A DNA stretch of 64,000 nucleotides from [Clostridium] celerecrescens 18A (GTDB lineage: Bacteria; Bacillota; Clostridia; Lachnospirales; Lachnospiraceae), in assembly GCF_002797975.1 (NCBI RefSeq), contig NZ_PGET01000001.1, positions 496,001 to 560,000 of the forward strand. Direction: 5' to 3'. Below the pieces are notes generated by a model. It had not been told where the DNA came from, did not search any database, and worked only from the letters and a program-made list of their open reading frames with translations. A program made the translations under genes and the position numbers. Of this stretch, positions 41,389-51,491 are shown piece after piece; the first letter of the stretch is position 1, and each line of letters opens with the position of its first letter.

Positions 41389-42898
41389 TACTCTCAGCCT
41401 CCAATGGCAGGGTAAAGGTAAACTCCGCACCGCCATTCTTTCTGTTTTTTGCAGATATAGTCCCGCCGTGAGCCTTAACTATGGATTCGCATATTGCAAG
41501 TCCTAGGCCTACGCCCCTCTGTGAATCCGCCTCTTTTCCATGAGTCGTATAAAACATTTGAAAAATATGGGACATATCCACTGAAGCGATTCCTGTGCCC
41601 CGGTCGGCGACAGTGAACACAGCTGCTCCTTCTTCTGCATTTTCTCTTACCGTTACAGCGATTTCCCCTGCCGGCGGTGTGTGCTTTATGGCGTTATCCA
41701 AAAGATTCACAAGAACCTGGTCTATCAGCTTTGCATCCATAGGAACCAGCATCACGGAATCTGGGATGTGCACCGTGATTTCCCGCTCTGGTGCCCGTTT
41801 TCCAATGGCCATCACCGCAACACCGATCACTTCCTCAACCGCTTCCATCTGCTTGTTCAGTACAAGTCTGCTATCCTGCAGACGGGTCAGGCCTAATATA
41901 TTTTCCACAAGTGAGTGGAGCCAGTCGGCATCTTTGTAAATGCCTTCTGCTAACGCATAACGGCTATCCTCCGGGTCTGTCATACCCATAAGCATTTCAC
42001 TTGTTCCCATAATACCGGAAAGAGGGGTGCGCAGGTCGTGGGAAATGGCGCGGAGCAGATTGCTGCGATAACGTTCCTGAGCGATTTCTTCCTTGGAATT
42101 GATCCGTTCCTGAGCGCTTCTGAAACTGTCCATAGCAAGCGCGGCGCTTTCCAACATGGAACGGAGTAGACGCAGCTGGGCATCGCTCATTTGTTCCGCT
42201 GCTTCATTGGGAATCCGTAATATGCCAAGTATCGCCTCCCGGCCGTAAATGGGCCAGTCATAAAATTCTGTTCCTACTTCATAAGCTGTCTTCAGGTTTT
42301 CCATGCGGCGGCGGAGGGCTTCCTTGTCATCCACGTTCCGGCGTAGCTGTTCATTTGTATTTTTCTGTTGGATAAAGCTCTGTTCCGGTTGGCCGTTTTC
42401 ATCAAAACAAAGGCAGGCGGCATGGCAGTTCAAAATATCACTGATGGTTTTAACGGTGATCGCTGCAATGTCGGAAATATCTGCTGCATCGGATAAATGG
42501 CTCGTCAGCTGGTACAGGGCACTGGCTTCTGCCTCTTTTTCCCGCGCCTCCAATGCATTTTGCTTTACTTTTGTAGTCAAGGCACTTGTGATAATGGAAG
42601 TAACGGTCATGATTCCAAAGGTGATAAAATAGGTGGGGTCATTAACTGAAAGTGTAAAATACGGTTCGGTAAAAAAATAATTGAACATACAAGTCGCTAT
42701 GACTGTGGCAGCAATGCCATAGGCATATCCTCTTGTAAACCGTGCCGTCAGCAAAACGGACAAAATATAAACAACAACAATATTTGTTTCAGGAAAGCGA
42801 AGAAAGCGGAACATCCAGCAGATACCCGTAGCCGCTGCTATAAAAAGAAAGATGGTAAGAACATAACTGCGATGCTCACCCCGATTATTTTCTGCCAT
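41381..42898 (-). CDS. kdpD: KdpD-like sensor kinase lacking the N-terminal KdpD/USP domains
   Basis: A 505-residue histidine kinase: four membrane segments of the DUF4118 type (about 10-110, 'FNYFFTEPYFTLSVNDP'), a GAF-like domain (about 130-255), a HisKA domain with the phospho-His in 'RAISHDLRTPLSG' and an HATPase domain ('DNAIKHTPPAGEIAV', 'DRGTGIAS', 'GVGLGLAICESIVKAHGG'). Full KdpD is about 900 residues; the N-terminal ATP-binding and universal-stress domains are absent here. The ATG at 42898 follows AAGGAGG. It presumably senses K+ or turgor through the membrane/GAF part. Confidence 0.92.
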   Translation of the reverse strand: MAENNRGEHRSYVLTIFLFIAAATGICWMFRFLRFPETNIVVVYILSVLLTARFTRGYAYGIAATVIATCMFNYFFTEPYFTLSVNDPTYFITFGIMTVTSIITSALTTKVKQNALEAREKEAEASALYQLTSHLSDAADISDIAAITVKTISDILNCHAACLCFDENGQPEQSFIQQKNTNEQLRRNVDDKEALRRRMENLKTAYEVGTEFYDWPIYGREAILGILRIPNEAAEQMSDAQLRLLRSMLESAALAMDSFRSAQERINSKEEIAQERYRSNLLRAISHDLRTPLSGIMGTSEMLMGMTDPEDSRYALAEGIYKDADWLHSLVENILGLTRLQDSRLVLNKQMEAVEEVIGVAVMAIGKRAPEREITVHIPDSVMLVPMDAKLIDQVLVNLLDNAIKHTPPAGEIAVTVRENAEEGAAVFTVADRGTGIASVDMSHIFQMFYTTHGKEADSQRGVGLGLAICESIVKAHGGTISAKNRKNGGAEFTFTLPLEAESND

Positions 42899-43162
42899 TT
42901 TTACCGCCTCCTTGCGATGCATGCCTGTAACAGGCCTTTTATTTGCATATGTACCGCTGATCATGGTTTCCGGGCGTACATATGTTTCATCCTTCCCATA
43001 ACTGATTCATATAATTATAATTGTCTGAATAAATAATTGCAACAGCAAAACCATTCATTGCTGATTCGTCAGGTTGGGAGTATAATGCATATATGAGAAA
43101 ATCTGTTTTTTACATCACCGGCTGGCTGCAATAGAAGATAGGAACAGGAAAGGAAGTGTCAT

Positions 43163-43717
43163 ATGACAGAATATAAAGATAAACAGGAATTGATAGATGA
43201 AATCTCAAAACGGGCGGAGCTATTCATTGAAGAATTTTCCCACATCCGGGAAGCTGACAAGGATAAACCATTGGATGGTGTGGACAGGACGCCGGCGCAG
43301 ATGGTGGCCTATCAATTAGGGTGGCTGAACCTCCTTCTTTTCTGGGAAGAGCTAGAGCAGCAGGGAAGTACAGTTATCACCCCTCATCCTGATTATAAAT
43401 GGAATAACCTGGGTGGCTTGTATGAGAGCTTTTACAGGCAATACGAATCATGCAGTTTACAGGAATTATGTACCATGTTTAACGAAACGGTTCAAAAAGT
43501 TATGAATATGACAGAAAGTTACTCAGATGATGAGCTTTTTCAGCCCGGAGGCAGGAGGTGGGCTGCTTCTACTCCTTCCAATTGGCCGATCTGGAAATGG
43601 ATCCACATCAATACGGTAGCTCCTTTTCAGTCATTTAGAAGTAAAATCAGAAAATGGAAGAAGCTGTCACCGGTCTCTCTGTATGGGCGGGCTGAGGAAA
43701 AACAGCACCAGTCCTAG
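43163..43717 (+). CDS. ClbS/DfsB family four-helix-bundle protein
   Basis: A 184-residue soluble protein of the DUF1706/DinB-like group. The motifs 'TPAQMVAYQLGWLNLLLFWE' and 'WPIWKWIHINTVAPFQSFRSKIRKW' match this family. ClbS itself protects against the genotoxin colibactin by opening its cyclopropane ring; most relatives are untested. A GAAAGGAAG ribosome site precedes the ATG. Its 3' end overlaps the convergent EamA gene by 51 bases. Confidence 0.87.
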   Translation: MTEYKDKQELIDEISKRAELFIEEFSHIREADKDKPLDGVDRTPAQMVAYQLGWLNLLLFWEELEQQGSTVITPHPDYKWNNLGGLYESFYRQYESCSLQELCTMFNETVQKVMNMTESYSDDELFQPGGRRWAASTPSNWPIWKWIHINTVAPFQSFRSKIRKWKKLSPVSLYGRAEEKQHQS

Positions 43718-44554
43718 CAGAATCGTAGCAATCCCCGCTCCCTGCTGAAAGGAGATTGCTTCATTTAAAATAAAATAAGCCAGAATACATGTACCAATGG
43801 TTTCGCCTAAAATGCTCATGGATATAACGGTTGCAGGAATCCACTTTAACAGCCAATTAAAAATAAACTGACCAAATACAGTTGATATAAGAGCTAATCC
43901 CCCAAAGGCCATCCAGGTGGCTGCAGGATAGCCGGAAAATGAGCTGCGCTCCATTATTGCACAGCATCCCAGGAAAACGGAACTGCTTAAATAACTTATG
44001 ACGGAGTAAGGAACCGCGGATAATTCCTTTCTAATTGCCTGGCCGATAAAAAAGTAGATGCTGATAAATCCTGCCGCCAGGAATGCCAGCAGATCCCCAA
44101 ACAGGGCCTGGGAGCTTATTTGAAAATCTCCCCATCCGATCAGAAAGCAGCCGGCAATGGCGATCAGGCAGCCTCCGATGGCCAACTTATGGAAACGCTC
44201 TTTTAGAAAAATAAATCCGATGGCAATAGAGAATAGGGGCTGCAGTGTTACAATTACGGTGGAGCTCGCCACTGACGTATGTCTTAATGATTCAAACCAC
44301 AGCATATAATGGGCGGATAAAAGCAGTCCTGACAAAATCCCCAGTGTCCATTGCTTTTTCGAAAGGGACATCAGTTGACGCTTGTTTTCCTTGCTGGTCA
44401 GTAAAAATGGCAAAAGGAGCAAAGCGGCAAAAAATAACCGGAAAAATGCCGTTATGGCGGAGGGGGCATTTGCCAGGCGCACGAAAATAGCGGAAGTGGA
44501 AAGGGAAAAGACACCGAAAAGAAGAGCCAGGTACAGTCCAATATTCGTTTTCAA
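43667..44554 (-). CDS. EamA/DMT superfamily transporter
   Basis: A 295-residue exporter with ten predicted membrane segments in two EamA repeats ('FRLFFAALLLLPFLL', 'SVFLGCCAIMERSSFSGY'). Relatives export amino acids, nucleosides or drugs. The start is a TTG at 44554 behind AGGAGAA. It converges on and overlaps the ClbS/DfsB gene, so the two transcripts are complementary over 51 bases. Confidence 0.9.
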   Translation of the reverse strand: MKTNIGLYLALLFGVFSLSTSAIFVRLANAPSAITAFFRLFFAALLLLPFLLTSKENKRQLMSLSKKQWTLGILSGLLLSAHYMLWFESLRHTSVASSTVIVTLQPLFSIAIGFIFLKERFHKLAIGGCLIAIAGCFLIGWGDFQISSQALFGDLLAFLAAGFISIYFFIGQAIRKELSAVPYSVISYLSSSVFLGCCAIMERSSFSGYPAATWMAFGGLALISTVFGQFIFNWLLKWIPATVISMSILGETIGTCILAYFILNEAISFQQGAGIATILLGLVLFFLSPPIQRDR

Positions 44555-44785
44555 AGTTATTCTCCTATGTTGTAAGATAAAATTTAAATGGAATCAAATG
44601 CATTAGTTATTATAGTATGATCATTTGGGAAAAGCCAGCTTTATTTCACAATTCCGGAAGATAGATTAAATCCAAATATGGAGGGCTGCTGAATCGGCAA
44701 CATTATGAAAGAATACCTGTGGAATATTTGAAGGTTAAATGGTATAATGGAAATAACAAATGATAAGGAGCAGAAACAAAGTTAT

Positions 44786-46618
44786 ATGGATAAATTTCAA
44801 GCATTAAAGCACTATTTCGGCTACGACAGTTTCCGGGAGGGGCAGGAAATTCTTATCGACAGTATTTTGTCCGGAAAAGACGCCCTGGGAATCATGCCCA
44901 CCGGTTCCGGAAAATCCCTGTGCTTCCAAATTCCAGCTCTTATGATGGAAGGAATCACACTGGTTATTTCTCCCCTGATCTCCCTCATGAAGGACCAGGT
45001 AACAACACTCAATCAAGCAGGTATTCATGCCGCTTATCTTAACAGTTCTTTGACTGCAAGTCAGTATTATAAGGCCCTGGCCTATGCGCGGGAAGGGCGA
45101 TACCCCATTATTTATGTAGCACCGGAACGTCTTGTGACGGATGAATTTCTGGATTTTGCATTAAGTACAAATATTTCTATGGTAGCGGTGGATGAAGCTC
45201 ACTGTGTATCCCAGTGGGGACAGGATTTCAGACCCAGCTATTTAAAAATCGTGGATTTTATTGACAGGCTTCCAAAACGTCCGGTCATCAGCGCATTTAC
45301 GGCCACTGCTACCGAAGAAGTCCGTGAAGATGTCATTGATATTCTCATGCTCAGAGAGCCTGCCGTGGTGTCTACGGGATATGACAGACCCAATCTTTAT
45401 CTGGGAGTTCAGTCTCCTAAGGATAAGTATGCTACATTAAAGAACTATGTGGAATGCCACCCGGATCAATGCGGGATTATTTACTGTCTGACCAGAAAGC
45501 TGGTGGAAGAGGTATGTGACCGGCTGAATCAAGAGGGATTTTCGGCAACCAGGTACCACGCCGGGTTAAGCGATGAGGAGCGGAGGAAGAACCAGGAGGA
45601 CTTTATCTTTGATAGAAGCCGGATCATGGTGGCAACCAATGCTTTTGGCATGGGAATCGATAAATCCAATGTACGGTTTGTTATCCATTACAACATGCCG
45701 AAGAACCTGGAGTCCTACTATCAGGAAGTGGGCCGGTGCTCCAGAGACGGAGAGCCGGGGGAATGCATTCTGTTATACAATGGTCAGGATGTCGTGACTA
45801 ATCAGATATTTATTGACAATAACCAGGATAATCAGGAGCTGGATTCCCTTACCCGCCAGATGGTCATGGAGCGGGATCGTGAACGGCTTAAGAAGATGAC
45901 CTTTTACTCCTTTACCAACGAATGCCTCAGGGACTACATCCTGCGGTACTTTGGGGAGTATGGGGAAAATTACTGCGGCAACTGTTCCAACTGCTTAAGC
46001 CAGTTTGAAACAGTGGATGTGACGGATATTACAAAAGAACTGGTGGGATGCGTAAAGGCAAGCAGGCAGAGGTATGGAACTGCGGTCATTATCGATACGG
46101 TACATGGAGCCAATACGGCAAAGATCAGAAACTACCGGATGAATGAGAATCCTCATTATGGAAATCTGGCAAAGGTTCCTGCCTATAAGCTTCGGCAGGT
46201 GATGAACCATTTATTTTTAAACGATTGGTTAGCCATAACCAATGATGAATACGCCATTGTTAAGCTGACAGAGAAATCAAAGGCGGTACTGGAAGATGGT
46301 GAATCCGTGATCATGAAGATGGCTAAGGAACAGGAACCTGTGGAGAAGGTTAAGAGCGGAAAGAAGATAAAGAAATCAAGTGCATCTGCACTGGAATTGA
46401 CAGAAGGGGAGGCTGCTTTGTTTGAAACTCTAAGGGCGCTTCGGATGGTAATTGCCAAAGAGGAAAAAGTACCGCCCTATATTGTATTCTCCGATAAAAC
46501 CCTGGTACATATGTCCGTGAAGAAACCGAAGACAAAGGAAGAGATGCTGTCAGTTTCCGGGGTAGGAGAATTTAAGTTCGAGAAATATGGTGAGAGGTTT
46601 TTAGCGGTTTTTTTGTAA
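44786..46618 (+). CDS. recQ: ATP-dependent DNA helicase RecQ
   Basis: 3'-5' helicase for recombination and fork repair, about 610 residues. Helicase motifs: Walker A 'MPTGSGKSLCFQIPAL', 'VDEAHCVSQWGQDFRP', 'SAFTATAT' and 'YYQEVGRCSRDGEPG'. The RQC zinc site is formed by 'NECLRDYILRYFGE...CGNCSNC', and an HRDC domain ends the protein. An ATG at 44747 is in frame but overlaps a TATAAT; the ATG at 44786 has AAGGAG upstream and starts the usual N-terminus, so it is preferred. The sbcDC genes follow directly, giving a DNA-repair cluster. Confidence 0.93.
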   Translation: MDKFQALKHYFGYDSFREGQEILIDSILSGKDALGIMPTGSGKSLCFQIPALMMEGITLVISPLISLMKDQVTTLNQAGIHAAYLNSSLTASQYYKALAYAREGRYPIIYVAPERLVTDEFLDFALSTNISMVAVDEAHCVSQWGQDFRPSYLKIVDFIDRLPKRPVISAFTATATEEVREDVIDILMLREPAVVSTGYDRPNLYLGVQSPKDKYATLKNYVECHPDQCGIIYCLTRKLVEEVCDRLNQEGFSATRYHAGLSDEERRKNQEDFIFDRSRIMVATNAFGMGIDKSNVRFVIHYNMPKNLESYYQEVGRCSRDGEPGECILLYNGQDVVTNQIFIDNNQDNQELDSLTRQMVMERDRERLKKMTFYSFTNECLRDYILRYFGEYGENYCGNCSNCLSQFETVDVTDITKELVGCVKASRQRYGTAVIIDTVHGANTAKIRNYRMNENPHYGNLAKVPAYKLRQVMNHLFLNDWLAITNDEYAIVKLTEKSKAVLEDGESVIMKMAKEQEPVEKVKSGKKIKKSSASALELTEGEAALFETLRALRMVIAKEEKVPPYIVFSDKTLVHMSVKKPKTKEEMLSVSGVGEFKFEKYGERFLAVFL

Positions 46619-46651
46619 TGGCCCCAAGACCACGGGCAGGAAAGAGGAAAT

Positions 46652-47821
46652 ATGAAGATTTTTCATTTATCTGATTTGCATATCGGAAAACAGTTAAACG
46701 GCTACAGTTTAAAAGAAAACCAGGAAAAAGTCCTAAATCAGATTGTGGATTATGCAGCGGCCCAGCAACCGGATGCTGTACTGATCTGCGGCGATATTTA
46801 TGATAAAACGGCTCCTTCCGGTGAGGCATATACCATGTTTGGCAATTTCCTGGAAGCCCTTTCCGGAATAAAGCCAGAGATCACGGTCCTGATCATTGCA
46901 GGAAACCATGATTCGCCGGAACGTCTGTCCTATGCCTCGGCCTTTCTGGAACGGCATCGCATTCATTTATCCGTGTTCCCGCCCAGGAGCCAGGAGGAGT
47001 ACTTAAAAAAGGTGATATTACGGGATGAAAATGGTCCGGTGAATTTCTACCTCCTGCCCTTTTTAAAACCTGGGTATGTCAGGCAGCTTTTTCTTGACAA
47101 TCAGCCGGAGGGATACGAAAGTGCCATAAGAGCTGTACTGGAGAGAGAAACCATCGATGCCGGAGAGCGAAACATCCTTTTATCCCATCAATTTTACGCA
47201 GCAGGCAATAAAGACCCGGAAACCTGTGAGTCAGAGCAGGCGGTCATCATGGCGGGCGGTTTGGACCGGGTAGATGCCTCTGTTCTTTCTGACTTTGATT
47301 ACATAGCTCTGGGACATCTCCACGGTTCCCAAAAGGTGGGCAAGGCTTTTATTCGATACTGCGGGACTCCCTATAAATATTCCGTCAGCGAAGAAAACCA
47401 TAAAAAATCAGTCACTGTGGTGAATATAGGTAAAAAAGGAGACGAACCGGAGCTTGAATTCCTTCCGCTCAATGGAATCCAGGATGTGAGGCGGGAAATA
47501 GGAACCTTGTCTGAAATTCTTAAAAGAGCCTCAGAAGAAAAACGCCATGATTATGTCAGCGTCACGCTCACCGATGAAGAGGAGCCTTACCGGGTCAGAG
47601 AACGCTTAGAAGAGGTGTTTGATCATTTACTGGAGCTTCGGGTGGATAATGAGCGCACCAGGCAAAAGCGTCTGGAAGAGGGAGAGACCGTACCGGTTCT
47701 TAAACCTTTGGAGGCATTTCGGCAGTTTTTCAAGGCGGTAAGAGGGGAAGAGATGACAATGGAGGAAGAACAGGCCATGGAGCGTATCGTACAGGAAGCA
47801 AAGGAGGAAGAGGGATTATGA
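46652..47821 (+). CDS. sbcD: Exonuclease SbcCD subunit D
   Basis: Mre11-type nuclease, 389 residues. All phosphoesterase motifs are visible: 'SDLHIGKQLNG', 'GDIYDKTAPSG', 'AGNHDSPERL', 'LSHQFYAAG' and 'GHLHGSQKV'. With SbcC it cuts hairpins and trims protein-blocked ends. The stop overlaps the sbcC start (ATGA at 47818-47821). It lies 33 bases after recQ. Confidence 0.96.
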   Translation: MKIFHLSDLHIGKQLNGYSLKENQEKVLNQIVDYAAAQQPDAVLICGDIYDKTAPSGEAYTMFGNFLEALSGIKPEITVLIIAGNHDSPERLSYASAFLERHRIHLSVFPPRSQEEYLKKVILRDENGPVNFYLLPFLKPGYVRQLFLDNQPEGYESAIRAVLERETIDAGERNILLSHQFYAAGNKDPETCESEQAVIMAGGLDRVDASVLSDFDYIALGHLHGSQKVGKAFIRYCGTPYKYSVSEENHKKSVTVVNIGKKGDEPELEFLPLNGIQDVRREIGTLSEILKRASEEKRHDYVSVTLTDEEEPYRVRERLEEVFDHLLELRVDNERTRQKRLEEGETVPVLKPLEAFRQFFKAVRGEEMTMEEEQAMERIVQEAKEEEGL

Positions 47822-50800
47822 AGCCATTGCAGTTGACCATGTCCGCTTTTGGTTCCTATGGAGGAAAGGAAACCGTGGATTTTGAAAAAATCGGTCACGG
47901 AATTTTCCTTATTACAGGAGATACGGGAGCAGGAAAGACCACCATTTTTGATGCCGTTTCATTTGCCCTGTTCGGGGAAACAAGCGGACAGAAGCGGGAG
48001 CCTTCCATGATGCGCAGCCAGTATGCGGCAGAAGACCAGGAAACTTATGTTTCCCTGAAATTCTCTGAAGGGGGTGAGAGGTATGAAATTACAAGAAGCC
48101 CCTCCTATACAAGGATCAGTAAAAGAAGAAATAAAAATGGAGAATATTCTGCAGTCCCTGTTCCGGCAAAGGCCTCCCTCCTCTTGCCCGATGGATCAGA
48201 GTACCCAGGCAGCCTTCGGGATATCAACCAGAAGATCCAGGAAATTGTAGGTGTGGACTTAAACCAGTTCTCGCAAATCGCCATGATTGCCCAGGGAGAT
48301 TATTTAAGGCTTCTTCATGCATCTTCCAGAGAACGGAAAGAGATATTCTCCAGGATCTTTAACACCGGGATTTACAGCCGCATCCAGTTGAAATTAAAAG
48401 AGCAGAACAATTTTTTTTATGACAGTCTGGAGAACAACCGCAGGTTATGTTTTCATGAACTGGAAAATGTAGTACTTTTGGATGAAAGCACTTATCAGCA
48501 ATCATGGCGGGAGCTTTTAGATTTTAAGGAGACAAGGACAGAGGAGATTAAGAATCTTTTAGGTTCCATTCTGGCAGAGATAAAGAAAAAAGAACAGGAG
48601 CTTTGTGAAGAACGGGACCATAGGGGAAAGCTTCTTTCAGAAGTGGAAGGGCAGTTAAGCCGGGCCCAGGAAGTGAACCGTCTCTTTGACGGCCTTATGC
48701 AGGCAAAGGCCAGGCTGGATATTCTGGAAGGCCAGAAGGAACAATGGCTGGAGATAGAAGAGCAATTAAAGGAAGCCATCCGGGCAGAAAAGGCAAAAGG
48801 CCCGGAGAACCAGTTCTTAGGTAAAAAAAGAGAATATGAGGCAGCCATAAAGAGGACCCAACAGCTTAAAAAGGAATTGGAGGAGATAACCCTTGCTCTT
48901 GCATCTGCAGAAAAGGTGGCTAAGGAAACCAGGGAGGCCTCCCAGGGAGAAGTTCCCAAGCTGTCAGTTTTCATCGAACGGTTAAATGAGTCCATGCCGC
49001 TCTATGGCCGCTGGAAAACCATGGAGAGATCTTCCCTTGATAAGAAAAGAGAGGAAGAGGAGGCCGGACAGTACTTCCATAGAATTGAGGCCGGACTGAT
49101 CCGGTTAAAGGAGCGCCTGGCTGCAAACGAAACAAGGCAGGAAAAGCTGGAAAAAGGGGCAAGGAGTCTGCTGGAAATAAGACAGAGAAAAACTGTGCTC
49201 CTGGAGCGGCAGCAGGCCATGGAAAACCTTGAGAAAGCAGCTAAGGCAGGGGAGGCGGCAGATTTAAAACGAGAGGAATACCAGGAAGCGGTTATATGCG
49301 CCCAGAAAGATTACGAACAGGCGGAAGCGCACTATAATGACAGGTTTCGTGAGTTTCTGGCGTTGCAGGCTGGAATTATGGCTAAGGAGCTGGCAGATGG
49401 AGTCCCCTGTCCTGTCTGCGGTTCTGTCCATCATCCTCTGAAGGCAGAGCTGATAGAGGATGCTGTCACCCAGGAAGAGGTGGAGCAGGCAAAGAAGGCC
49501 AGAAATCAGGCAGAGGAACGGCGATCCCAGGCCGTTCAAGCTGCCGTCAGGGCCTTGGAGGTCTGCCGTCACTTAAAGGAGCTGCTGGAGGGAGAGGAAG
49601 AAAAATGGTTTGGGACTTCTTTCCCTCAGGATCAGCTTCGTGTCCGTCTGTATGACGAAAGAGAACGGGCCGGCATGCTTTTGCAGGAAGTGGAAAAGGA
49701 AGAACAGGAGGCATTGGAGTCTGACCGCCTTCTTAAGAAGCTTCTGGAAGAGAGGAAAGCGGACCGGGGGAAACTTGAGGAACTGGAACATAAAAAAGAA
49801 GAGACAATGAACAATTGGCAGCAGAAACAGCTGGACAGGGCAGCTGCTGTTGCAGAGGCGGTTCACATAAAGAAGCTTCTTCCGTACCCAGAGGAAGAGG
49901 AAGCCATGGGGAAGCTGGCTGGTTTCAAAAAAAGGAAAGAGGAGCTTTTAAGAGCAGAGGAGCAGGCGGATAAACGATTCCAGTATATCTTAGTGAAAGA
50001 AAAGGAAGGGAAAGGCCGCCTGGTTTCGGAAGAGGAAAACAAAGAGACGCGAAGGCTTGCACTTGAGCAGGCAGATGCCGCGTTCCAATCCGCCTTGGTG
50101 GAGCTGGGATTTATAAAAGAAGAGGATTACCATAAGGCAAAGCGGGCGCCGGAAATTGTAAGGCAGTGGGAGCAGGAAACAGGGAATTATGAAAAGGAAC
50201 TGTTAAAGGCCCGCACCGTTTATGGCCAGTTTAAGGAGCAGACAAAGGGGCGCGAAAGGATAGAAACGGAGCAATGGAAAGGACAGGCGGAAGCTCTTAA
50301 GGACGAACAGAAACAGTTGCAGACCAGGGTGGCAAGGGTCACGGCCATTGGCAGCAGGGCTCTTCAGGCTGCCCAAAATCTGGAGCGGCTGTGGAAGGAG
50401 AGAGAGCAGCTGGAAGAGAAGTACCGTCTGTACCATACCCTGTTTCAGACAGCCAACGGGAAAATGGCAGGCTCCGTCAGCCTGGACTTTCAGACCTATG
50501 TCCAGAGGCAGTACTTTAACCAGATGATCCATGCGGCTAACAAACGGCTTGACGTTATGACAGACGGCCAGTTCCTGCTCCAGTGCAGGGATTTGGAAAC
50601 ACTTGGAAAGCAGGGGGAGGTAGGCCTGGATTTGGATGTGTACAGTATGGCAACGGATAAGGTACGTGATGTTAAAACACTTTCCGGCGGAGAATCCTTC
50701 ATGGCAGCTCTTGCCATGGCTCTTGGTATGACGGATATCATCCAGCGCACGGCAGGGAATGTGAGTATGGATGCTCTTTTCATTGACGAAGGTTTTGGTT

Positions 50801-50991
50801 CTCTGGATGAGGAATCCAGGCTTAAGGCAGTCCGCATCCTTCAGGAGCTGGCCGGGGGGCACAGACTGATCGGGATTGTTTCCCATGTGACGGAATTAAA
50901 GGAACAGATCGGAAAGAAGCTTCTGGTGAAAAAAACAGAAAAAGGAAGCAGGATTTTGTGGGATTTAGATATCCTTCCTGATGGTTTATGA
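47818..50991 (+). CDS. sbcC: Exonuclease SbcCD subunit C
   Basis: Rad50-type SMC ATPase of 1057 residues. Walker A 'ITGDTGAGKTTIFDAV' (about 32-47), a long coiled coil, the zinc hook Cys531-x-x-Cys534 in 'CPVCGSVHHP' at the middle, a returning coiled coil, then the signature 'LSGGESFMAALAMALG' and Walker B 'ALFIDEGFGSLD'. Length and layout are normal. It tethers DNA ends and powers SbcD. Confidence 0.96.
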   Translation: MKPLQLTMSAFGSYGGKETVDFEKIGHGIFLITGDTGAGKTTIFDAVSFALFGETSGQKREPSMMRSQYAAEDQETYVSLKFSEGGERYEITRSPSYTRISKRRNKNGEYSAVPVPAKASLLLPDGSEYPGSLRDINQKIQEIVGVDLNQFSQIAMIAQGDYLRLLHASSRERKEIFSRIFNTGIYSRIQLKLKEQNNFFYDSLENNRRLCFHELENVVLLDESTYQQSWRELLDFKETRTEEIKNLLGSILAEIKKKEQELCEERDHRGKLLSEVEGQLSRAQEVNRLFDGLMQAKARLDILEGQKEQWLEIEEQLKEAIRAEKAKGPENQFLGKKREYEAAIKRTQQLKKELEEITLALASAEKVAKETREASQGEVPKLSVFIERLNESMPLYGRWKTMERSSLDKKREEEEAGQYFHRIEAGLIRLKERLAANETRQEKLEKGARSLLEIRQRKTVLLERQQAMENLEKAAKAGEAADLKREEYQEAVICAQKDYEQAEAHYNDRFREFLALQAGIMAKELADGVPCPVCGSVHHPLKAELIEDAVTQEEVEQAKKARNQAEERRSQAVQAAVRALEVCRHLKELLEGEEEKWFGTSFPQDQLRVRLYDERERAGMLLQEVEKEEQEALESDRLLKKLLEERKADRGKLEELEHKKEETMNNWQQKQLDRAAAVAEAVHIKKLLPYPEEEEAMGKLAGFKKRKEELLRAEEQADKRFQYILVKEKEGKGRLVSEEENKETRRLALEQADAAFQSALVELGFIKEEDYHKAKRAPEIVRQWEQETGNYEKELLKARTVYGQFKEQTKGRERIETEQWKGQAEALKDEQKQLQTRVARVTAIGSRALQAAQNLERLWKEREQLEEKYRLYHTLFQTANGKMAGSVSLDFQTYVQRQYFNQMIHAANKRLDVMTDGQFLLQCRDLETLGKQGEVGLDLDVYSMATDKVRDVKTLSGGESFMAALAMALGMTDIIQRTAGNVSMDALFIDEGFGSLDEESRLKAVRILQELAGGHRLIGIVSHVTELKEQIGKKLLVKKTEKGSRILWDLDILPDGL

Positions 50992-50992
50992 C

Positions 50993-51367
50993 ATGGTAAT
51001 GGAAGCCTTGTTTGGTCTGGTATGTTCCCGGTTTGTTTACGGTCTGGTTTCCATGAAAAATAAGCTTGGGAGAACCTTTGGTGATCCGGTTAAAAAAACA
51101 ACCATTGTAAGTATCTTTCTGGCAATATTGTTTATTCTATTGGGAATGGGAAGATAATCCGGTCTGGAACGAATTTGATTTCAGCCGGTTTCCATGCCTC
51201 TGTTTGCAATCGGTAAAAGCCTTGGCGCGACTGTTGCAGGAATTCTGGGATTACCCTTGACTTTGCTGCCGCAATGGGATATGCCGAGGTTTTGGCTATT
51301 CTTATCTGCCATATTTTTTGTGGTCTGCAGCATTGCATATCTATTTAATGGAGACAGATCCATATAG
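50993..51367 (+). pseudogene. Decayed membrane transporter fragments
   Basis: Two open pieces lie in this gap. The first (50993-51157, 54 codons) encodes one hydrophobic segment ending in 'FLAILFILLGMGR'. The second (51194-51367, 57 codons) reads like the last two membrane helices of an MFS-type transporter ('FAIGKSLGATVAGILG', 'FWLFLSAIFFVVCSIAYLF'). Neither has a convincing ribosome site and they are in different frames. I take them as remains of one or two lost transporter genes. The rest up to 51491 holds only the leader of the next gene. Confidence 0.5.
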
Positions 51368-51491
51368 ACGTCTTAAATGAAATTATTTAACTTAAGATTT
51401 TTTGAAAAATAAATCAATGGATGAATCGGGTATTTTGCTCTATAATAAATAGAGCCACGAAACAAGATTAACATACAGAAAGGAAGATACC

